A DNA stretch of 16,380 nt from Candidatus Bipolaricaulota bacterium (GTDB taxonomy: Bacteria; Bipolaricaulota; Bipolaricaulia; UBA7950; UBA9294): positions 1-16,380 of the forward strand of contig JAUWNS010000041.1 of assembly GCA_030612485.1 (NCBI GenBank), read 5' to 3'. Under the pieces are notes generated by a model. It made no database searches. It was not told the DNA's origin and saw only the letters and a program-made list of their open reading frames with translations. The translations under genes and the position numbers were made by a program. Below, piece after piece: positions 1 through 5,723 of the stretch. The stretch's first letter is position 1. Every line of letters starts with the position of its first letter.

Positions 1-398
1 TCGCTCGGCTTGTACTGGTGGGTCGCGGAGTAGATCCCCAGTGGGATGGCGATGAGCCATGTCAACAGCATCGTGGTCGATGCGATGATTAGCGTCCACA
101 TCAACCGGTCGCCCATGAACAGGGTCCAGTAGACCGGCCGCATCGTCGCAAACGACGTACCAAAGTCACCCTTGGTGATTATCTGTTTGAACCATAGCCA
201 GTACTGAACGACAAATGGCTTATCGAGCCCGTAGTTGGCCTTCATCCGGTTCAATGTCTCCTGCGTGACCTGTGGGTTCATCCTCGCCCGGCTCAGGTAA
301 TCGCCTGGCATGACTTGAATGAGACCGAACGAAATCACCGAGACAAGGATCAACAGCGGGAGCATGTAGAGAGTCCGCCGAACGATATATGTAAGCAA
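1..398 (-). CDS. ABC transporter permease, DppB/OppB type (partial, C-terminus off the window)
   Basis: This is the N-terminal 132 residues of an inner-membrane permease of the binding-protein-dependent peptide/nickel family (BPD_transp_1). A first membrane segment lies at about residues 10-29, followed by the typical VMPGD motif (about 29-33), a periplasmic stretch with the family hallmark YGLDKPFVVQYW, then GDFGTSF, and a second membrane segment (about 101-122). The conserved EAA loop lies beyond the window edge. I chose a TTG start at 398: the same frame has a TAA stop five codons upstream and no ATG or GTG between, and an AAAGGG Shine-Dalgarno sequence sits about 7 bases before the TTG. 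It lies 66 bases downstream of the solute-binding protein gene on the same strand, so the two should be one transport operon. The substrate (oligopeptide, dipeptide, sugar oligomer) cannot be told from this fragment. Confidence 0.9.
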   Translation of the reverse strand, partial: MLTYIVRRTLYMLPLLILVSVISFGLIQVMPGDYLSRARMNPQVTQETLNRMKANYGLDKPFVVQYWLWFKQIITKGDFGTSFATMRPVYWTLFMGDRLMWTLIIASTTMLLTWLIAIPLGIYSATHQYKPS

Positions 399-421
399 GT
401 GAAATTCCCTTTACGAAGATA

Positions 422-453
422 AGGTGGGGCACAGTAGATCCAGTGCCCCACCT
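422..453 (-). promoter_or_regulatory. Perfect intergenic stem-loop between solute-binding protein and permease genes
   Basis: An 11-bp perfect inverted repeat (arms 422-432 and 443-453, AGGTGGGGCAC and its complement) encloses a 10-base loop. It fills most of the 66-base gap between the solute-binding protein stop and the permease start. On the minus-strand transcript the hairpin is followed by TTATCTTCG, not a run of T, so a full intrinsic terminator is not supported. Such hairpins after binding-protein genes are known to protect the upstream mRNA or partly stop transcription, giving more binding protein than permease. That role here is inference. Confidence 0.7.
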
Positions 454-464
454 CAATTAGCCGC

Positions 465-2300
465 TTACTTGCGGAAGGCCAGGTCCATCGTCAGTCCGTT
501 CGAGCCACTCGGTGTGGCGGACGGGCTAGCGATATTCGCGTTCCCCAGCGTGTTGGAGTAGGCGTAGGTGAACGCCGAGTTGACGGTGTATACAAGGCCC
601 AGGTCATCATCAGCCAGCGTGATCTGGTACTCCTTGTAGATCTCAAACGCCTCGTCGTTGTCGAGCGTCGCTACACCGGCATCGAGAAGCGCATCGATCT
701 TCTTCTCCGTTTCAGTCGGGTTATCGGCTGCGTCATAGTGCCAGAAGTGCAGCCCTCCGCCCGAGCTATAGACGTTCGCCCCGCTGTTCGGCTCGTTTCC
801 ACCGGTCAGTCCGAGGACGATCATCTCGCCGGTCGAGGCGAAGAGCTTGTCGACCAGCGTATTGAAGTCGACAGGAATGAAGTTGAGCTTGAGCCCAATC
901 TTGGCCGCACGGTCGGAGACGATGAGGCAGACCCCCTCGCGCACGGTGTTTCCGGCGTTGGTGTTCATTTCGATCTCAACGCGCGTTCCGTCTTCGTAAT
1001 CGCGCCAGCCATCGCCGTCGCGATCGATGATCTCGATTCCGTCTAGGAGCTCTCCAGCTTTAACGAGGGAGTACTCGAAGACGACCGCGTCCGTCTCGGT
1101 TACCGGTCCACCGTAGTAGTCACGACCAGCGTAGAACGGCGACAGGTAGCTCACCGGGCTCCACTGTGGAACAGCAAGGCCGTTGAAGAGCGTATCGATC
1201 ATCGCCTGTTTGTCGACCAAGTGAGACATCGCCGCACGGAAGTCGCGCGTGCGGAAGAGGGTCTGCAGGTTCTCGTACGTCCCCTCAGCAAGGCCGATAT
1301 CCTGGTTGATCCCGATCCACGAGGTCCCGTAGTTTGCCACATCCGGATCCACGAGGACGGTGAGATTCTTCACCGCTTCCTCGCGCTTGAGGATGGGGAC
1401 GTCGGTCGCGCGGATTCCGAGGCAATCGAGTTCGCCGTTGCGGAACTTGAGGAGCGACACGTCCTGGCTCGCCACCGTCAGCACCACGTACTTGTCGAAG
1501 TAAGGGAGCTGTGTCCCGTTCGCATCGTAGTGGTAGTAGTAAGGGTTTCGCACCAGGGTCACGTACTGGTCAGGGGCGTAGCTCTCGACCATGAACGGGC
1601 CCATCCCGACGAGTTCCGCGGGATCGGTATCGAGTCCCCACGAGGAGTTGAACGTACCCACGGGCACGTCCGGGTTGAGCTTGTGCACGTACTGTGCCAC
1701 CGCGTGCTTCGGGAGGATCGGTGTGCCGATCGAGTTCAGGATCGGGCGGAAGATCATCGACAGGGTGACCTTCACCGTGTAATCGTCGACCTTCTCCACC
1801 ACCGGGTAGGTATCGTCCGGAAGGAGGAGGATGTCGCGGGTGTCGGTCTCCACGTCCTCATTATAGATAAGGTCGTTGAACGTGAAGACGACGTCATCCG
1901 CGGTGAACGGCTCGCCGTCGGACCACTTGAGCCCTTCTCGCAGGTGGAAGGTGATCACCAGGTTATCCTCAGAGATGTCCCAGCCCTTCGCGAGCTCCGC
2001 CTCGAGCGCTCCGGTGACAGGGTTGATGTCGACCAGACCGCGCAGCATCATGTTGCAGTACTGAGTGGTGCTCGTCTCGTGCGCGGTAACAACGTTCCAC
2101 TTCTTGGGGTCGCTGATCGAGGCGACGTACATCGTGCCGCCTCGAACACCGGGCTCCTGGTTCTCGTAAGGCGTACCCGCCACACCAAGAGGGATGATCT
2201 TTGCATCTGCCGGCTGCGCATCATAGCCTTGTGCCATAACGATGGCAGAGGCAGAGAAAACGACCAGCAAGGCCGCCATAACTAAAACTAGCTTTTTCAT
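465..2300 (-). CDS. ABC transporter extracellular solute-binding protein, family 5 (peptide type)
   Basis: A 611-residue exported binding protein of the SBP_bac_5 (DppA/OppA) family that captures solute outside the membrane and delivers it to the permease encoded next downstream. Residues 1-23 are a signal peptide (MKK, then a hydrophobic core to VMA, with cleavage near residue 23). The family core is visible at about residues 99-145 (LAKGWDIS, FHLREGLKWSDGEPFTADDV), then GMGPFMVESY and NPYYY. A DRDGDGWRD loop at about 426-434, resembling an EF-hand calcium loop, is common in this family. The usual family length is 500-600 residues, so this one is complete and slightly long. The start is secure: AAGGAGGT (2307-2314) lies 6 bases upstream of the ATG. 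It follows the helical-repeat protein gene by only 36 bases with no visible promoter, so co-transcription is likely. The ligand is not predictable from sequence alone. Confidence 0.93.
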   Translation of the reverse strand: MKKLVLVMAALLVVFSASAIVMAQGYDAQPADAKIIPLGVAGTPYENQEPGVRGGTMYVASISDPKKWNVVTAHETSTTQYCNMMLRGLVDINPVTGALEAELAKGWDISEDNLVITFHLREGLKWSDGEPFTADDVVFTFNDLIYNEDVETDTRDILLLPDDTYPVVEKVDDYTVKVTLSMIFRPILNSIGTPILPKHAVAQYVHKLNPDVPVGTFNSSWGLDTDPAELVGMGPFMVESYAPDQYVTLVRNPYYYHYDANGTQLPYFDKYVVLTVASQDVSLLKFRNGELDCLGIRATDVPILKREEAVKNLTVLVDPDVANYGTSWIGINQDIGLAEGTYENLQTLFRTRDFRAAMSHLVDKQAMIDTLFNGLAVPQWSPVSYLSPFYAGRDYYGGPVTETDAVVFEYSLVKAGELLDGIEIIDRDGDGWRDYEDGTRVEIEMNTNAGNTVREGVCLIVSDRAAKIGLKLNFIPVDFNTLVDKLFASTGEMIVLGLTGGNEPNSGANVYSSGGGLHFWHYDAADNPTETEKKIDALLDAGVATLDNDEAFEIYKEYQITLADDDLGLVYTVNSAFTYAYSNTLGNANIASPSATPSGSNGLTMDLAFRK

Positions 2301-2336
2301 TGAATTACCTCCTTAATCAATCTCCAAGCTCGCTTT

Positions 2337-3128
2337 CTACGAACCGTAGCGAACAGCCAGTGCGACCTTGTAAGCAGCGCGATACTCGGCACTCTTCGTC
2401 CCAGCGATGGAGAGAAGGGTCGTCTCGATGTCGAGCGCTGTCAGATCCGAGTTAATAAGAAGCGTAGCGAGAGCGATACTGCCAGCCCCGCGCATCCCTG
2501 CGCTCTCCCCGTTGATCGCCAACTCCTCGAGTTCGGCTTGGGTCTTGGGATTGAACGAGAGGTAGAACCCGGACAGGATTTCACCGGCAGCGTACGCCAG
2601 TTCATCGCTATCGTTGGTCACTGCCTGCACCTCAAGATCCTCTGCTTTCAAGGACCCACGCATCATGAAGTAGTACGCCTTAGCAGCGGCGAGCTTCATC
2701 TCGTGGGTCTCACCATTTACCGCAATGTCCTTGAGGTAATCGGTCAGACTAAAGTCCTCGGCCTCACTCGTAACCGAGATAAGGTAGATCATCGCCGGTT
2801 CGATAGCAGCGGCACGGATCATCGGATCCGCTGTCCCCTTCAGAATAGCCATGATCTCTTCTTCCGTCTTCGCACGATACTGGATGGCAAGGGCCCCGCT
2901 CGCCGCGGTGCGCAGACCGATCGTGCGTCCGTTTGCCGCTAGAGCTTCCAGATCCGCTTCCGTCATCGTATCCGCATAGGAACCGGCAAGAGCGATTCCA
3001 GCAGCAGCGCTGATCTCGGGGATGAGCTCGTCCGAGACGATCGTCTCCAGATTCGCCACAGCCACCATCGAGAACAGAGCTACCACACAAGCAACAACTA
3101 CCAGTGCCCGAAGGCCAGTAAGTTTCAT
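2337..3128 (-). CDS. Exported helical-repeat (HEAT-like) protein of unknown function
   Basis: A 263-residue protein with no family I can name. Residues 1-25 form a signal peptide (MKLTGLR, hydrophobic core, VAVA before Asn26). The mature part is almost entirely alpha-helical repeats of about 34-38 residues. Each has the pattern L-x-x-[LI]-A-x-N-G, a short turn, then M-[RK]-x-A-A-x-x-A-L-A. Copies begin near residues 60, 92, 132, 165, 200 and 235; the first, third and fifth carry ALAANG/IAVNG/LAING turns. This suggests a small alpha-solenoid that binds protein or peptide. I preferred the ATG at 3128 over the in-frame ATG at 3206 because GGGAGGT (3135-3141) lies 6 bases upstream and the product then begins with a proper signal peptide. 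A promoter lies about 125 bases upstream. It lies 36 bases before the solute-binding protein gene, so it may be an accessory component of that uptake system (inference). Confidence 0.8.
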   Translation of the reverse strand: MKLTGLRALVVVACVVALFSMVAVANLETIVSDELIPEISAAAGIALAGSYADTMTEADLEALAANGRTIGLRTAASGALAIQYRAKTEEEIMAILKGTADPMIRAAAIEPAMIYLISVTSEAEDFSLTDYLKDIAVNGETHEMKLAAAKAYYFMMRGSLKAEDLEVQAVTNDSDELAYAAGEILSGFYLSFNPKTQAELEELAINGESAGMRGAGSIALATLLINSDLTALDIETTLLSIAGTKSAEYRAAYKVALAVRYGS

Positions 3129-3254
3129 TCTTGTACCTCCCTTATTACATTTACCACTATCGACCCAACATGCCCACTTACCGCGCGCCATCACCTCCAA
3201 CAATACGCAAGCCAATCTAGTGGAAAGCCTTGCGGAATCTATTTGATCATTAGT

Positions 3255-3284
3255 AGGATACCACAGATAGCGCCCCTTTGTCAA
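3255..3284 (-). promoter_or_regulatory. Sigma-70-type promoter with extended -10, for the helical-repeat protein/transporter operon
   Basis: Reading the minus strand, TTGACA (3279-3284) is a perfect -35 box. After an 18-base spacer comes TATCCT (3255-3260), preceded by TG one base before the hexamer, an extended -10. The start of transcription should fall near 3248, leaving a leader of about 120 bases before the ATG at 3128. The site lies between the upstream gene's stop (3331) and this gene. No other promoter is visible before the solute-binding protein, so it probably drives the whole block 3128 to 1. Confidence 0.65.
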
Positions 3285-3330
3285 TCATCCATCGGCCATC
3301 CAAACGGCGTCCATAAACATCGCTCCATTC

Positions 3331-5127
3331 TTACTCGCCGCAGGATAAAAGCGAGGAAAAGAGTAATTCTTCGATTTCTTCTCTTGTCGTCGCGCATACC
3401 TCGGTGAGCGCCGTGTCGAACGAAAGGTATCTATCCAAGGGGGAGGTTGCAACCCAGATCTCGCGCAGGGCTTCTCCCCCGTATCTCTCAAGAATGTAGT
3501 ACAAAAGGAGACCGGCTTCTACCTCGACCGTTCTCTGAGAGGCCATCCCAAAGTCGATCGAGGATAGTGAGAACCACAGTTTCTCCTGACGCAACCGGCA
3601 CCCTTCTTCCACAAGGAGATCCTCATCACAGGAGAGGGCCATGGCCACTCCGGCGCGCAGAAGCCGCGAGTATGTATCCTTCCCCCAAGCATAAACGGGA
3701 AGAACCTCTCCCATGAGGTATGCAGCGTCATCCTCAGGAATGAGGTGAAGCGTCGCGTTCCTCTCCGAAGAGAGAGGGATGAGGGACTCTCCCCTGTCCC
3801 GTGTTTCCGCATCGGGATGGAAGAAGAGGGTCATCCGCTCAGGAAGGTCGCTCGTAGGAAGGGCAAGCTCTTCGATCATCCGCTCGAAAACGCGCTCGAT
3901 CTGTGAGATCTCCGGCCACCTTTCCCGGGAGACCCGCGGCGAAACAAAGACCCGCAGGCTGGAGGTTTCTGTCACCGTCCATCCCTCGTATAGGGTGAGA
4001 AGAGCCTGCATGTCGTCCTTTTCCGCTCCCTCTTCGAGGTGGGAGATCAACGCCCTTGCTTCACTGAATGCTCCTACCGCAAGAGCACACCGCACAGCCA
4101 GGGTGATCTCATCCTGAGAGAGATCCTCGACGTGCCACGTGCTAGACCTTGTCCACGCCGCGTCGGGAAACCCTCCTCCCAGCAGATAATAGACCGATAA
4201 GAACGGAAACCCGGGGGCATCCCGCCCCGCTTCGATCCCTGCCGCGTACCAGCGCGTGCCCATCTCCTCCGGTGGTGCCGAATCGATGCGGTTGAGGAGG
4301 TTTACCGTCGACCCCCTTCCCCATGCTTGTTTTACCGCCCGGATTCCGCCCTTCGTCTCGATAAGAAACTGAATGAATGAAGCCGCTTCTAGTGCCAGGA
4401 TGTCCTCTGGCGATACCTCTCCGCGCACGGAGAATCCAAACAACTTCCGGAGATCGCTGAATGCGATCGATACCGGAGAGTACGGGGAATCGAACTGCTG
4501 ATAGACCGACTCCGGAAAATGCCCCCTCTCCTCCGCGCGGATCAGTTCCGGCAAGGAAAGGAAGAGCCGATCCGGCAGAGCCGCAACCACCGCATGGAAG
4601 TCCCGCTTCGGCTCCGTCGCGTATAGCTTTGTTCCCGCATGGAGGATCTGTGATCCACACCGTCCCCACCCGAACGCAAGGACCAGCTCTGCCAGGCGCC
4701 CACGCGGATCCTCCCCAACGAGGAGATCGAGTGGAGCCAGATAGACTGAACGTGCCTCAGGGCTCTTGCGTTTGCTGATCGAGGTCTGCATCGAGGAAAC
4801 ATCGTCGTGGACGAAGACATCGATCGGAGTCGGAACGAGATCTGGATTGACATCGAGAAGATCTAGGAGTTCCTCGTAATCTTGCTTTAGCACCTCGGCG
4901 AGCGCCGCGTGATCTGCCCGCCCTGGGCTATCCTTCTGATATCGAAGGACGAAGTCTCCTTCCTTATAGTAGACAGTCCCTTCAAGCTCTGGTGTGGCCA
5001 CCGGTTCAACGACAAGCACGAGGATGAGGACGGCAATCCCGATAGCGATCCCCCCAAGCGCCAATCCACCGACCAGGGTGACCACGGGGTGGCGCAAGCT
5101 CTTCTCAAACAGGCTTTTAACACGCAT
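3331..5127 (-). CDS. Membrane-anchored protein with two degenerate metallopeptidase (MA/gluzincin-like) domains
   Basis: A 598-residue protein. Residues 1-14 are basic, 15-40 form one membrane segment, and the rest should face outside the cell. The exported part looks like two copies of one domain, about 57-285 and 390-598. Each has a strand ending in a phrase such as PIDVFVHDD (101-109) or MTLFFHPD (432-439). Next comes a matched helix, E147 to G155 (ELVLAFGWG) against E474 to G482 (EVLPVYAWG). Then ILHAGTKLYA (161-170) against LLRAGVAMAL (489-498), and a late helix with ETKGGIRAVKQAW against ERYGGEALREIW. This resembles secreted peptidase-MA/gluzincin proteins, where the helix would read HExxH and the next one WLxEG. 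Here the glutamate is kept but both histidines and the third ligand are absent in each copy, so catalysis is unlikely. The ATG at 5127 is chosen because the upstream in-frame extension would cross the promoter and repeat DNA. A binding or scaffold role is inference. Confidence 0.75.
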   Translation of the reverse strand: MRVKSLFEKSLRHPVVTLVGGLALGGIAIGIAVLILVLVVEPVATPELEGTVYYKEGDFVLRYQKDSPGRADHAALAEVLKQDYEELLDLLDVNPDLVPTPIDVFVHDDVSSMQTSISKRKSPEARSVYLAPLDLLVGEDPRGRLAELVLAFGWGRCGSQILHAGTKLYATEPKRDFHAVVAALPDRLFLSLPELIRAEERGHFPESVYQQFDSPYSPVSIAFSDLRKLFGFSVRGEVSPEDILALEAASFIQFLIETKGGIRAVKQAWGRGSTVNLLNRIDSAPPEEMGTRWYAAGIEAGRDAPGFPFLSVYYLLGGGFPDAAWTRSSTWHVEDLSQDEITLAVRCALAVGAFSEARALISHLEEGAEKDDMQALLTLYEGWTVTETSSLRVFVSPRVSRERWPEISQIERVFERMIEELALPTSDLPERMTLFFHPDAETRDRGESLIPLSSERNATLHLIPEDDAAYLMGEVLPVYAWGKDTYSRLLRAGVAMALSCDEDLLVEEGCRLRQEKLWFSLSSIDFGMASQRTVEVEAGLLLYYILERYGGEALREIWVATSPLDRYLSFDTALTEVCATTREEIEELLFSSLLSCGE

Positions 5128-5136
5128 AGTTCGCCC

Positions 5137-5142
5137 ATTATA
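5137..5142 (-). promoter_or_regulatory. Extended -10 promoter (TGTTATAAT) nearly abutting the start codon
   Basis: On the minus strand a perfect TATAAT lies at 5137-5142 with TG one base upstream (extended -10). The hexamer is only 9 bases before the ATG at 5127, so transcription should begin within about 2-3 bases of the start codon, giving a nearly leaderless mRNA. No good -35 hexamer is present at 16-18 bases spacing (CCTCTT or similar), consistent with reliance on the extended -10. No Shine-Dalgarno sequence is present in the short interval. Confidence 0.55.
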
Positions 5143-5156
5143 ACACACTTCTTGAA

Positions 5157-5290
5157 GCGAAGAGGGAAGGATTGAGAGATCGGAAGATCGAATCCTTTTT
5201 TGGATACATTTCCCTCTGCTTGCGGCGGGGTAGTTCATTCGCTCAATCACTCATTCGTTAAATCACTCAATTCCTTCCTCTGCGGTCAAA
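5157..5290. repeat. Palindromic intergenic element built from degenerate 8-bp repeats (copy 1)
   Basis: This spacer holds three 8-bp units in plus orientation at 5170-5193 (GATTGAGA, GATCGGAA, GATCGAAT) and five units in the opposite orientation at 5233-5272 (on the minus strand AATTGAGT, GATTTAAC, GAATGAGT, GATTGAGC, GAATGAAC). The right end, 5277-5290, reads CCTCTGCGGTCAAA, matching the end of the element at 13384-13521. The units in 5170-5193 match, in the same order, those of the minus-oriented arm at 13483-13498. Copy 1 therefore looks like a diverged relative of copy 2, of similar size (about 134 bases). The exact ends are uncertain, and the left flank is only loosely similar. Confidence 0.65.
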
Positions 5291-5344
5291 TGTGCTTTTC
5301 TACAGGGGGAAAGATGGTTTGCGTAGCAGGCTGGACAGCCTCCT

Positions 5345-5374
5345 TTGACAGAAGAATAAGGGCGTTGCTATACT
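5345..5374 (+). promoter_or_regulatory. Sigma-70-type promoter with extended -10, for spoVS-argS-ftsY
   Basis: TTGACA (5345-5350) is a perfect -35 box. TATACT (5369-5374) follows after 18 bases and is preceded by TGC, an extended -10. Transcription should start near 5381, about 47 bases before the spoVS ATG. No later promoter is evident before argS or ftsY, so this probably drives all three. Confidence 0.75.
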
Positions 5375-5427
5375 GATTGAGCAAGATTTGTGCATATCGC
5401 AAAGCATACGGCAGCAGGAGAACGGCC

Positions 5428-5688
5428 ATGGAAATATTGAGGGTTGCATCCCGCTCAAATCTGAATTCGACTGCCGGAGCGATCGCCAGTGTCCTGGAAG
5501 AGCATGGTGCCGTTGAGATTCACGCAATCGGTGCTGGTGCCGTCAATCAGACCGTAAAGGCGATCGCCATTGCACGTCGAATGGTGGAAGAAGAGGGGAA
5601 GGCCCCGATCAAGGTCATCCCTGGATTCATCAATCTCGAAATCGACGGGAAAACGAAGACCGGGATCCGCTTTATCGTCGAAAGGTAG
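5428..5688 (+). CDS. spoVS: SpoVS family (stage V sporulation protein S-like) small regulator
   Basis: An 86-residue protein matching the SpoVS family over its whole length: MEILRVASRS at the N-terminus, NSTAGAIASVL (13-23), the hallmark AIGAGAVNQTVKAIAIAR (33-50) and a C-terminal EIDGKTKTGIRFIVE. The family forms small Alba-like folds. In Bacillus it affects sporulation and septation, but it is also found in non-sporulating Thermotogae and Deinococcus-Thermus, so its presence does not prove sporulation. The ATG at 5428 was chosen over an upstream in-frame ATG at 5377 because it gives the usual family N-terminus, has AGGAG (5416-5420) 7 bases upstream, and leaves the promoter outside the coding region. 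It is the first gene of a run with argS (36 bases on) and ftsY. A nucleic-acid-binding role is plausible but unproven here. Confidence 0.93.
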   Translation: MEILRVASRSNLNSTAGAIASVLEEHGAVEIHAIGAGAVNQTVKAIAIARRMVEEEGKAPIKVIPGFINLEIDGKTKTGIRFIVER

Positions 5689-5723
5689 CTTCCCCGTTCA
5701 TCACCTTATAGAATAACACCATC

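Noticed and set aside
1221..2285. Long open frame (354 codons) on the plus strand opposite the solute-binding protein gene
   Set aside because: It is antisense to a secure gene, is rich in Arg, His, Val and Asp as expected for a complement-frame shadow of G+C-rich codons, and shows no recognisable motif or ribosome-binding site.
3129..3284. Longer start for the helical-repeat protein gene (in-frame ATGs at 3284 and 3206)
   Set aside because: The longer forms would place the signal peptide inside the protein and cover the promoter or leader. The GGAGGTG before 3206 is too close to that ATG, while the ATG at 3128 has a well-spaced GGGAGGT.
5177..5189. AGATCGGAAGA matches the start of a common Illumina adapter
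   Set aside because: The match stops after 11 bases, lies inside a longer 8-bp repeat register, and recurs in reverse within the element at 13481-13491. It is native repeat sequence, not adapter contamination.
5183..5196. AGATCGAATCC resembling a tRNA T-arm
   Set aside because: No acceptor stem, anticodon arm or D-arm could be found around it, and it lies within the octamer repeats.
5168..5200. Hairpin AAGGATT...AATCCTT followed by a T run, like an intrinsic terminator on the plus strand
   Set aside because: It lies between divergent genes, with no plus-strand transcript known to end there, and its arms are octamer repeat units. It is better explained as part of the repeat element.
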